The notes under the pieces are model-generated. The model made no database searches and had not been told where the DNA came from. It saw nothing but the letters and a program-made list of their open reading frames with translations. A DNA stretch of 64,000 bases. It comes from Chryseobacterium vaccae (GTDB lineage Bacteria; Bacteroidota; Bacteroidia; Flavobacteriales; Weeksellaceae). Location: positions 186,001-250,000 of the forward strand of contig NZ_VSWH01000001.1 in the NCBI RefSeq assembly GCF_009602705.1, written 5' to 3'. Below are positions 27,201 to 34,256 of this stretch, in pieces. The translations under genes and the position numbers were made by a program. Within the stretch, counting starts at the first letter, position 1; the number at the start of each line of letters is the position of its first letter.

Positions 27201-28117
27201 ATGCAACAGATTTTGGGTATATACTATCCAATGTAAGCACCAACCCTTCAATACCATATGGGCCTACAGGTGAAGCTGTATTTACCAATGGATATTGGCC
27301 GGTAACTACTTTTAATATGTCGGGCTCAGTACAAATGACAATTAATTCCACAGAGAGAAATTATATCTCTATTATGGCAGATGCAGCCGGGAAGGCCACA
27401 TTTGTAAGAGACAGAGAAGCTAAAATAGTTTTAATACCGGATGCTACAATTTTTATAGACAATCAGTCTGTTGCTGCGATAGATACCAATGCTACATTAA
27501 AAGTGGCTGCAGATGTATGGGCCTTTGCCTTTGATACTTTTTTACAGGGAAAATGCTTTACTCAGGATACCGACGGAGATGGAATTCCGGATCATCTTGA
27601 CCTTGATTCTGATAATGACGGATGCCTTGATGCCTTAGAAGGAGATCAGAATATAACCAATTCACAATTGATGGATGCGGGAGGAGCCCTAACGGTTGGG
27701 ACAGGTTCTTCAGCTCTCAATAAGAATTTATGTAAGGATGGAACCTGTGTTGATCAGTATGGTATTCCTACAATAGTGGGAACAGCAGGACAGGGGATAG
27801 GGACCTCTCAGAACGGCTCAGTTCAGTCAGGGTGCGAAGGATTTTGTACAAAGCCAGGAAACTTTACAATGGCAGGTACTCCCACCAGACTCGGTATTAC
27901 CAAACACAATAAATTGGGCGATTGGCCGGGAAGTATTCCAAACGGTTTCGTTGCTCTGGAATCTAATACGAAAGGACTGGTGATCACCAGAGTTCAGAAT
28001 TCTTCTATGATCAGTGAACCTAAAGAAGGAATGATTGTTTATGACATTCAGGATAAATGTGTAAAACTGTACAATGGTACGATCTGGAAATGCATTGAAA
28101 GAAGTTGTAATGACTAA
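24248..28117 (+). CDS. Large secreted protein with thrombospondin type 3 repeats and a duplicated domain
   Basis: A signal peptide (cut after SIAYS) opens a 1289-residue protein. Calcium-binding TSP3-like runs (DSDNDGIPDDVDLDDDNDGI and relatives) recur from about residue 216 and separate globular parts. Two of these parts, starting about 532 (RNIRVGYLN) and 877 (RNLRIGYLD), are diverged copies of one domain of roughly 260 residues, sharing VTLIPYAS/ITFVPYAT, ADNIDVFFVGS/ADKIDVFYTGS and GYWP motifs. The last 90 residues end in GMIVYDIQDKCVKLYNGTIWKCIE. I see no type IX sorting domain, so the export route is unclear. It is probably an adhesin-like surface protein, co-transcribed with the gene at 28136. 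Confidence 0.85.
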   Translation: MNKKILFLFSLLLASIAYSQCSDNIFNWVQTQKDDPNRGGFGFNYGSDPYVLSDDDAGGTTIAKGFFAAPYTGVSITTNKLEFDIAFDDYNDGLTTELWVNGVKYMNMVIPRDNDPTPYHIADYNDRTVYAPATAFGGAMINGQPSVQIRESKRDAPATPTGWVKNHIVLTFPSSLTITSGSIEIRNYYPYLTGTSNARSQGDYRYYIKLAGCVTDSDNDGIPDDVDLDDDNDGILDAEESPECFYNVFEAHRIASVRSSFYGSGTNPSVGNDIALLYNDNTDDGAAAFTFAAGQTITPGTPVFTIEYPTSVVLSSLTVVQSNYGMTSTTIYGKLYGSNDGVTYTVLTVGNGLSLATGPRSFAISSQIPYKYYQIRYMGTTAAGNSSNGTVGTARIHEITSIISTSVPYNASAHPKPGSCHADADGDGIPNHLDLDSDGDGCSDAYEGGAATNKNVSVIPGPYGSNGLADSLEANLDNGVVKYTSTYHKYALLANQKLCLDTDNDGVPDPIDIDDDNDGVLDTDEGNFCGKLDRNIRVGYLNLGAGSSGLATDLLYNLKNFGIYGTFNKVRGVTLIPYASAAAVTEAGLLADNIDVFFVGSTAEDNNNATGTSSTNKVPTSVNTILVNWAKNHNKGIFAIQNNAIDYGYKTTPNNTNPNTPSGTMGKSVYTDGYWPTPTLLQSGSVQMTIMSASRTFDILMTDANLRPVVVADREYNLVIFPDATIYNDNSGMTTPANNDQKAIADTWAYIFDKYLHTQCTFLDTDGDGIPNHLDLDSDGDGCSDALEAGATGNTSPNFSFAAQAGTSTDINSDGLADIVDANLNSIPDFLSFYDPNALDSTINQCKDSDGDGIVDSIDLDDDNDGILDTDEGLSCNSLNRNLRIGYLDTTLGKYGLMMNMLNNPLNFSETGVYNKFPGITFVPYATQDAITEAQLLADKIDVFYTGSSANETQTSSDKLLTATNKRIFSWSVNHDKGVIALQNNATDFGYILSNVSTNPSIPYGPTGEAVFTNGYWPVTTFNMSGSVQMTINSTERNYISIMADAAGKATFVRDREAKIVLIPDATIFIDNQSVAAIDTNATLKVAADVWAFAFDTFLQGKCFTQDTDGDGIPDHLDLDSDNDGCLDALEGDQNITNSQLMDAGGALTVGTGSSALNKNLCKDGTCVDQYGIPTIVGTAGQGIGTSQNGSVQSGCEGFCTKPGNFTMAGTPTRLGITKHNKLGDWPGSIPNGFVALESNTKGLVITRVQNSSMISEPKEGMIVYDIQDKCVKLYNGTIWKCIERSCND

Positions 28118-28135
28118 TAATTAATATTGAATACA

Positions 28136-28666
28136 ATGAAAAAAATAATATACAGCATCCTGTTTTGTTCGTTAGCTGTTTTTGCTTCAGGCCAGGTTGC
28201 CATAGGAAAAGAAAGCGTTAATGGTACAGCCACCATTTTAGATTTTAATAATACAGCCGGAAATACCAATGGCATTATACTTTCTGCCGTGAATAATCTT
28301 TCCGGGGCTTTATCTTCAGCTCCACCAGAGAATAATGGAACTTTTCTCTTTGATAAAAGCGATAAAAAGGTAAAAATGTATGAAAACGGAGTCTGGATTG
28401 AACTGAGCGATTCAGGAAACGATTCACAGATCATAACAAATACAAGTGCAGAATCCGGGGGTAACCAGGGCGTGATTATCGGGGCATCAACTAGCAATGC
28501 CAGGGGAGTATTGGTTCTGGAGGCACAAAGTAAAGCACTGATCCTTCCCCAGATCAATACCCCTCATACAGCAGTAAAAGGTCCTTATCCGGGAATGATG
28601 TGCTATGATACTGCGAGTAAATCATTGGCTGTATTTGACGGTTCCAGCTGGAATTACTGGAAATAG
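28136..28666 (+). CDS. Small secreted protein related to the C-terminus of the preceding surface protein
   Basis: The start at 28136 (MKKIIYSILFCSLAVFASGQ) gives a signal peptide; a TTG nine bases upstream is less likely. The 176-residue protein contains two copies of a short module: FLFDKSDKKVKMYENGVWIE and GMMCYDTASKSLAVFDGSSW. They resemble the C-terminal GMIVYD...YNGTIWK end of the large protein before it. The gap between the two genes is 18 bp, so they form one operon. The role is unknown; such modules are common in exported flavobacterial proteins. Confidence 0.82.
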   Translation: MKKIIYSILFCSLAVFASGQVAIGKESVNGTATILDFNNTAGNTNGIILSAVNNLSGALSSAPPENNGTFLFDKSDKKVKMYENGVWIELSDSGNDSQIITNTSAESGGNQGVIIGASTSNARGVLVLEAQSKALILPQINTPHTAVKGPYPGMMCYDTASKSLAVFDGSSWNYWK

Positions 28667-28761
28667 AAAGTCAGAATCTGGTATTTATTCAGATTGACCT
28701 TTTAATGAGGAAAGAGATATAATACCATACAATATAAAACACAAGTTATATATATAATTCC

Positions 28762-28796
28762 GTCCTGTCGGAGGCTGGCTTCCGGCAGGACTTTTA
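28762..28796 (+). terminator. Terminator of the surface-protein operon
   Basis: The arms GTCCTGTCGGA and TCCGGCAGGAC (one T-G wobble, 8-nt loop) are followed by TTTT. Confidence 0.85.
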
Positions 28797-28810
28797 ATAT
28801 AAAAATACAG

Positions 28811-29236
28811 ATGAATTTCAAAAATATCCATATAGGAAATATGATTCAGAATGCGGTTAAAGAAAGTGGTCTGGAGCTTTTCAGAATCTGTAATTTCTTT
28901 CAATGCACAGAGCAGGAAATAGAAGCAATGTATGGCTCGGAAAGTATAGATACCCATCTGCTGCTGAAATGGAGCAAGTTTCTGGAATATGATTTCTTCA
29001 GAACCTATTCCCAGCATCTTATTTTGTATTCACCACCTTCCCGGAAAATGAAAAAAGGAACAACAAAAGAAGTGACAGGCCTGCCGCAATTCCGGAAGAC
29101 CATTTATACACAGGAAGTCATCGATTTTGTCCTTGAACAGATTCGTTCTGAAAATATGACCAGAAAAGAAGTCATGGAGCGCTATGCAATTCCTAAAACA
29201 ACACTTTTCAAATGGATTGAAAAATATAACCGATAA
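28811..29236 (+). CDS. Helix-turn-helix protein of a Chryseobacterium-type family, first of a pair
   Basis: The 141-residue protein has an XRE-like N-terminal helical region (IHIGNMIQNAVKES ... IDTHLLLKWSKFLEYDFFR) and a C-terminal transposase-like HTH (EVIDFVLEQIRSENMTRKEV, AIPKTTLFKWIEKY). I recall relatives widespread in Chryseobacterium, often with the kind of partner seen here 5 bp downstream. It has no DDE catalytic domain, so it is a DNA-binding protein or a domesticated transposase part rather than an active transposase. The target is unknown. Confidence 0.75.
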   Translation: MNFKNIHIGNMIQNAVKESGLELFRICNFFQCTEQEIEAMYGSESIDTHLLLKWSKFLEYDFFRTYSQHLILYSPPSRKMKKGTTKEVTGLPQFRKTIYTQEVIDFVLEQIRSENMTRKEVMERYAIPKTTLFKWIEKYNR

Positions 29237-29241
29237 AAACA

Positions 29242-29571
29242 ATGAAAAAATACAGACAGCCCAACTTTAAGCAGATTTATACCGATATTCTCTTTAAAAA
29301 ATATCCGGAAAAATATAACGCATGTGAAGGATTATTATTGAAAAAAGAGCTTCTGGCATTAGATGTAATGAAAATCAATACCCTTATTTTCGGAATATCT
29401 GAAAAGAACAGCCAGAGATACCGTTCCTATAAAGAATCTGATATCATTTGTATGCTTGAATATCAGAAAAAAAACAAACTGAACAATACCCAGCTGGCCG
29501 TCCATTTTAAGCTGAGCAGAAATACCGTAGCTAAATGGAAAAAAATCTTTCTGTATAACACAGAAGTATGA
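29242..29571 (+). CDS. Helix-turn-helix protein, second of a pair
   Basis: The 109-residue protein begins KKYRQPNFKQIYTDILFKKY and ends with an HTH (YQKKNKLNNTQLAVHFKLSRNTVAKWKKIF) like that of IS3-type transposase OrfA proteins. There is no catalytic domain and no terminal inverted repeat around the pair. It starts 5 bp after the previous gene and ends just before a strong terminator, so the two are a closed operon. A regulatory role is inferred. Confidence 0.75.
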   Translation: MKKYRQPNFKQIYTDILFKKYPEKYNACEGLLLKKELLALDVMKINTLIFGISEKNSQRYRSYKESDIICMLEYQKKNKLNNTQLAVHFKLSRNTVAKWKKIFLYNTEV

Positions 29572-29577
29572 GAAAGA

Positions 29578-29610
29578 AAATAAAGGGGAAAGCGTATTTC
29601 CCCTTTATTT
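29578..29610 (+). terminator. Terminator of the HTH pair
   Basis: AAATAAAGGGGAAA and TTTCCCCTTTATTT (14 bp, 5-nt loop) form a near-perfect hairpin ending in T. It also rules out the upstream start of the next frame. Confidence 0.92.
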
Positions 29611-29672
29611 TTTGTAGTTTAGTTTTTCTGAAAAATAGATTTTTCACCATTTGTCACATTTTACAAAGCTTT

Positions 29673-30533
29673 ATGAAAAGAAACTTCATCAATCAGGAGG
29701 AACTCTCGGATAAATTCTGGAATATTGAATATACAGGAACTACACAAACGATAACATTCGGAAAAACCGGAACAAAAGGACGTGAAACCGTCAAAGAATT
29801 TGCTGATGAAAAAGAATGCACTCGGGAATCTGAAAAACTGATCAGCCAGAAAATAAAAAAAGGCTATACTGAAATTCAGGAAAACGATGAAATACCTCAG
29901 AAAAAAGAACTTTCGGAACAGGAGAAAGCAGATATTTATTTCTGGGAAGCCATCGAAAAATCAAATAAATACAAAAAAGCCCATTGGAGCGAATATGATA
30001 TAGATGAGCATGTAGAAAACCTGACATCCTATCTCTCTAAATTCGGGAAAGAAAGATTGATTCTTTTCGAAAAAACACTTCAGGAAAAACTAAGTGTGCT
30101 CTACACTGCAGAAATTGCAGAACTTTCCTTTATCCTTGAAGGTAACTTTAGACTGGAAAACGGAACCTATGTTTTTGATGGTTATCTTTCCGATGACGGC
30201 TTCATCTATTTCCGATGCTGGCTGCTGTTGAAAGGAAAAGAATTCTTTGAAGATATTACAAAAGATATTCAGTCATTCGTAAACGGAAAATACAGCTTTG
30301 ATATTGGTGATTGCTGGGGTGAAGAACTTCTGTATGTATCAGACCGGGCCTATTCTGAAAATCATGACAATAAAGACGAATCAGAAATAAGAGATACTGT
30401 AGATGAATTGTATCCCGGCAATCACTACGACAGTATGGACAGGAAGATGAACCGTGAGCCGAAAAGCGGAGCAGGTTTGCAGAAGATGTATCCGAAACTG
30501 GTAAAAGAGATTGGTGACCTGAGGAACTCATAA
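29673..30533 (+). CDS. WGR-domain protein with DUF4240-like C-terminus
   Basis: The start at 29673 (MKRNFINQEELSDKFWNIEY) follows the terminator; earlier in-frame codons lie inside it. The N-terminal 75 residues are a WGR domain (FWNIEYTGTTQTITFGKTGTKG), a nucleic-acid or nucleotide-binding fold known from PARP and bacterial MolR-like proteins. The remaining part (about 95-285), with ADIYFWEAIEKSNKY and SYLSKFGKERLILFE, resembles DUF4240. It is cytoplasmic. A SUKH-like gene follows by 8 bp, and such pairs occur in variable immunity-type loci; the function is unknown. Confidence 0.8.
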   Translation: MKRNFINQEELSDKFWNIEYTGTTQTITFGKTGTKGRETVKEFADEKECTRESEKLISQKIKKGYTEIQENDEIPQKKELSEQEKADIYFWEAIEKSNKYKKAHWSEYDIDEHVENLTSYLSKFGKERLILFEKTLQEKLSVLYTAEIAELSFILEGNFRLENGTYVFDGYLSDDGFIYFRCWLLLKGKEFFEDITKDIQSFVNGKYSFDIGDCWGEELLYVSDRAYSENHDNKDESEIRDTVDELYPGNHYDSMDRKMNREPKSGAGLQKMYPKLVKEIGDLRNS

Positions 30534-30541
30534 AGCCTGAT

Positions 30542-31030
30542 ATGACCATGTTTACCATACCGGAAGTTTCTGAAGCAGAAGCAGATATTCTGAAAGAAAA
30601 GAGAAATCCGCAGAACTTTCCAAAAACAATAACATTTCCTTTTTCTGAACAATATAAAAATCTAGTAACACCCATCAGAACCATTGAAATTGCCTCAGAA
30701 ACGATCCTGTATAACGCTGTGGAAGCCGTTTCTGAAAACAAGGAATCTGAGTGGAAAGACTATTGGTGTTTTGCCGGAAACGGACAGGGCGACCGTTGGT
30801 TTTTGAATAAAGAGAATTCCATTTTTTTCTATGATCATGATGCGTCCGATGAACTTCTGCCCATGGAAATAAACTTTGGGCAGTGGCTTCAGATGGCTTA
30901 TATAATCCACCAGCTGGATGACTGTTATGATGAATACGAAATTATTCCGCAACTCATAAAAGAGACTTTTTATAAAACATTGAACAATATCGGCCCCGGA
31001 TTAGGAGAACGTTATCCGTTTACAGTATAA
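30542..31030 (+). CDS. SUKH (SMI1/KNR4)-like protein
   Basis: The 162-residue protein shows the late SUKH pattern: a hydrophobic strand DYWCFAGNGQGDRWFLN, then SIFFYDHD and the acidic, aromatic FGQWLQMAYII. SUKH proteins include many toxin immunity proteins but also other regulators. No toxin gene is adjacent. It starts 8 bp after the WGR gene in the same direction, so the two are co-expressed. There is no signal peptide. Confidence 0.68.
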   Translation: MTMFTIPEVSEAEADILKEKRNPQNFPKTITFPFSEQYKNLVTPIRTIEIASETILYNAVEAVSENKESEWKDYWCFAGNGQGDRWFLNKENSIFFYDHDASDELLPMEINFGQWLQMAYIIHQLDDCYDEYEIIPQLIKETFYKTLNNIGPGLGERYPFTV

Positions 31031-31145
31031 AAGAGTGTATGATGTTTAAAAACAGTTCAAAATAACCATCACAGAACGAATATCATTTCGTAATAATAAA
31101 AGTATTGGCGAAGAATAGTTATTTTTGCCAAAATCCTGTTTTATA

Positions 31146-32312
31146 ATGAAGAATGCCATAAGCTGGATATTGATTGTATTTCTCACGGTTTCTCTTTTGC
31201 AGAACTGTTTAAATACCCGTGTTCAGAAAGAATTCCGGCAGAAGTCTTCATTTCTCGCGGAATTGAGGATATTATATTCCTCAGGAAACCCTTCAAAATG
31301 GCCAAAACCAATCCTTGATCCCGATGCGGCTCCTTATTTTACTGAAATAGGGCATTTACCGGAAGTCGGCTTTCCGGAAGACAATCCATACTCCGAAGAT
31401 AAAGCATTGCTGGGCAAGACCCTTTTTTTTGATCCACGGCTTTCCCGGTCCAACCAGATTGCCTGCGCCTCATGCCATGATCCGGAACTGGGTTGGGGAG
31501 ATAACAGAACTTTTTCTTTCGGACATGACCGGCAGCTGGGTATCCGGAATGCAATAACCATTATGAACTCCGCTTATGCCCAACCTTTATTCTGGGACGG
31601 AAGAGCGTCATCATTGGAAGAACAGTCCCATATGCCGATTCAGGATGAACGGGAAATGGGTGAGCATATTGATATTGCCGCAGGAAAAATTGCAAAAATC
31701 AATGGCTACGGAATATTGTTTGAAAAAGCTTTCGGTGATAAGACAGTAACCAAAGACCGTATAGCCAAAGCGATAGCCACTTTTGAAAGAACGGTTAAAA
31801 GCGGAACCGCAAAATTTGACCTTTTCATCAGTGGAAAAGCCGATGCCTACTCTGATGACGAACTTATGGGGCTGCATCTTTTCCGTACCAAGGCGCAGTG
31901 TATGAACTGCCACAACTCAGGATATTTCTCCAATAACAGGTTTGAAAATGTAGGAACCGCTCTGTTGGGGGAAACAGGAGAAGATTTGGGGCGTTATCTG
32001 GTGACTAAAAAGCCGGAAGATGCAGGGAAGTTTCGTGTGCCGGGTCTTCGTGAGACCGCAAGAACCGGACCCTGGATGCATAACGGTTCCATGACAAGCC
32101 TTACGGAAGTCATACAGTTCTACAGCAAAGGAAACCCGGAATATGCACAAAAACGCTCAACCATTCATGAAGGAGTTACTCTGAATTCTGAAAAATCAAC
32201 TTTTGTAAGATTACTGGATCTTACTGATGAAGAAATCTCACAATTGGAAGCTTTTCTACGCACACTGACCACAAAAACAGAAAGAGTAGCACCTCCCGTT
32301 TTGCCAAAATAA
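31146..32312 (+). CDS. Di-haem cytochrome c peroxidase/MauG family lipoprotein
   Basis: The start at ATG 31146 gives a signal peptide with lipobox LLQNC (a TTG seven codons earlier is less likely). Two c-type haem sites are present: CASCH at 107-111 and CMNCH at 252-256, together with the family stretches FFDPRLSRSNQIACASCHDP and FWDGRA. Family members reduce hydrogen peroxide in the periplasm or modify proteins (MauG). Length (388 residues) is as expected. It is a single gene; a weak hairpin (32327-32359) follows. Confidence 0.92.
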   Translation: MKNAISWILIVFLTVSLLQNCLNTRVQKEFRQKSSFLAELRILYSSGNPSKWPKPILDPDAAPYFTEIGHLPEVGFPEDNPYSEDKALLGKTLFFDPRLSRSNQIACASCHDPELGWGDNRTFSFGHDRQLGIRNAITIMNSAYAQPLFWDGRASSLEEQSHMPIQDEREMGEHIDIAAGKIAKINGYGILFEKAFGDKTVTKDRIAKAIATFERTVKSGTAKFDLFISGKADAYSDDELMGLHLFRTKAQCMNCHNSGYFSNNRFENVGTALLGETGEDLGRYLVTKKPEDAGKFRVPGLRETARTGPWMHNGSMTSLTEVIQFYSKGNPEYAQKRSTIHEGVTLNSEKSTFVRLLDLTDEEISQLEAFLRTLTTKTERVAPPVLPK

Positions 32313-32326
32313 AAAAGCTAGTTAAG

Positions 32327-32359
32327 CTAATCCGGAAATCAAAATAAATCCGGGATTAG
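32327..32359 (+). terminator. Weak hairpin after the peroxidase gene
   Basis: CTAATCC and GGATTAG are perfect 7-bp arms with further pairing possible in the loop, but no T tract follows. Confidence 0.35.
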
Positions 32360-32572
32360 ATTGAGCCTTAATTCTACTATTTAGCCTATTAAAAATCATT
32401 GATTTTTCCTCTTAATCAATCTTAAAAGCTGAATCCCCTTAATGGTTTAAAAAACAACTGAAATTGATATATTCAGAATTGAAATCAACGATGGAAATAA
32501 TTTACATCCTTCACCTTCAAGCTCCCGTCGTCAAAACTTTTCGTAACTTTATCCATATACAATCATTTCACT

Positions 32573-33361
32573 ATGAATATCAGTCTTTCATCAAAAAATG
32601 CTTTAGTAGGAGCTGCCACCCAGGGAATTGGCGCCGGAATTGCCCTTGAGTTGGCCAAATGCGGAGCCAATGTTACCATCATGGCACGAAATGAAACCAA
32701 ACTAAAGGATATTACAGCCTCACTTCCTGTTGTTAGTCCCGATCAGAAGCATCAGTATCTCGTTGCTGATTTTTCTGATTTTGAGAAATACAGAGAAATC
32801 ATTGCCGGATATTTTCAGAATCATGCTGTAGATATTCTTGTGAACAATACCAATGGTCCGGAGCCGGGTTTTGCCTTAGAAAAAGAAACCAATGATTACC
32901 AGAAAGCATTTGACCTGCTTTTTAAAACGGTATGCGAAACAACACTATTGGCTTTACCTCATATGATCAGGCAGAAAAACGGACGGATCATCAATGTGTC
33001 TTCACTTTCCGTGAAAGCTCCTATTGGAAACTTAGCCCTTTCCAATTCTATCCGTTCAGCAGTGATCGCCTGGGCAAAAACCTTATCCAACGAAGTGGCA
33101 CAGCACAACATTACCATCAATAATATTCTCACCGGCTATTTCGATACGGAAAGAATCCAAAACCTGATTCACCACGAAGCTCAGCAGACAGGACTTCCTG
33201 TTGAAGAAATTCTAAAAAACCGGGAAAATAAAATCCCGATGAAAAGACTGGGACAGCCGGAAGAATACGGACATCTGGCAGCTTTTCTTGCATCAGAATA
33301 TGCGTCTTATCTTACCGGAGCCAGCATACCTTTAGACGGAGGACTGAACAATACCTATTAG
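32573..33361 (+). CDS. SDR-fold protein lacking the catalytic Tyr-x3-Lys
   Basis: The 262-residue protein aligns with classical SDRs over its length, with a diverged nucleotide motif (GAATQGIG, 13-20), a modified NNTN in place of NNAG, and NVSSLS. At the catalytic site the usual YxxxK is SNSIR (157-161): Tyr is replaced by Ser and Lys by Arg. The C-terminal LTGASIPLDGG is normal. Some FabG-like SDR subgroups are known with altered active sites. The protein may bind a nucleotide without classical hydride chemistry, or use another acid. It is a single gene. Confidence 0.85.
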   Translation: MNISLSSKNALVGAATQGIGAGIALELAKCGANVTIMARNETKLKDITASLPVVSPDQKHQYLVADFSDFEKYREIIAGYFQNHAVDILVNNTNGPEPGFALEKETNDYQKAFDLLFKTVCETTLLALPHMIRQKNGRIINVSSLSVKAPIGNLALSNSIRSAVIAWAKTLSNEVAQHNITINNILTGYFDTERIQNLIHHEAQQTGLPVEEILKNRENKIPMKRLGQPEEYGHLAAFLASEYASYLTGASIPLDGGLNNTY

Positions 33362-33428
33362 AAAAAACAGCGAAATTTCTTTAAAATCCTGTACTTTCGC
33401 AAATGACATGAATTAAACTCATAACCGG

Positions 33429-33986
33429 ATGAAAATGAACAACAGGGTTAAGATTCTGAGAGAACAGCAAAACCTTACCCAGACTGAGCTTGCCGAAAAA
33501 TCTGGACTCTCTTTAAGAACTATTCAGAGAATTGAAGCCGGAAATATACCCAAAGGTTTTACCCTGAAAGCCATTGCGCAATCTTTGGAAGTGACGCCTG
33601 AAGACATTATTCCTGATACAGATGAAGAAACAAAAAAAGTGACAACAGATAGGGCAAAAATGATTAATTTATCCGCTTTATCAGGGTTGATTATACCATT
33701 CGGAGGAGTTATTTTCCCTTTGATTTTAACCTACAGAACGAAAGATCAGGAAAATAAAAAACTGGGAAAAGAGATTGCAGGAGTACAGATTATTCTGTCT
33801 GTTATTCTGTCTGTATTAATGATATTAAGTCCATTTGTTCAAAAAGGGTTGACGATGAGATTTCCTCTTTTTCTTCCCATTTTAATAAGTTTTATGGGTC
33901 TTAAATTATGGATTATATTCAAAAACGGAAACAGCCTGAATCAGAAAAATGCCCTTGATATTAAACTGAAAATTGATTTTTTGTAG
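33429..33986 (+). CDS. XRE-family HTH regulator with membrane segments
   Basis: An N-terminal XRE/Cro HTH (residues 5-62: VKILREQQNLTQTELAEKSG, RTIQRIEAG) is followed by three hydrophobic segments (about 78-98, 115-135, 142-165). So a DNA-binding domain is tethered to the inner membrane, a layout common in flavobacteria. The signal and the targets are unknown. Single gene. Confidence 0.85.
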   Translation: MKMNNRVKILREQQNLTQTELAEKSGLSLRTIQRIEAGNIPKGFTLKAIAQSLEVTPEDIIPDTDEETKKVTTDRAKMINLSALSGLIIPFGGVIFPLILTYRTKDQENKKLGKEIAGVQIILSVILSVLMILSPFVQKGLTMRFPLFLPILISFMGLKLWIIFKNGNSLNQKNALDIKLKIDFL

Positions 33987-34256
33987 CACTTATGGTAAGG
34001 AATAAATAGAATTTATGTTTTTTTCTAATGAATGATTTGCATTCCATTTTAATCAACTCTATGTAATATTCTGCAGCTCCCGGATGTCTTTAAAATAAGA
34101 AAACAGAAATTTACTTTCCGGGATAAAATGATAATCATTGATTTTGGAATTCTGTTAAATAAACGGCTGAAAAAATAAAATTACATTTTTGACTAAAACC
34201 ATGTAATGATCTGTTACGGCTAGTTGTCTTAATAAGTATTGGAATTAAATATTTAT

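Noticed and set aside
28811..29571. The HTH pair as an insertion sequence
   Set aside because: There is no DDE domain, no terminal inverted repeats and no target duplication. The terminator is of ordinary operon type.
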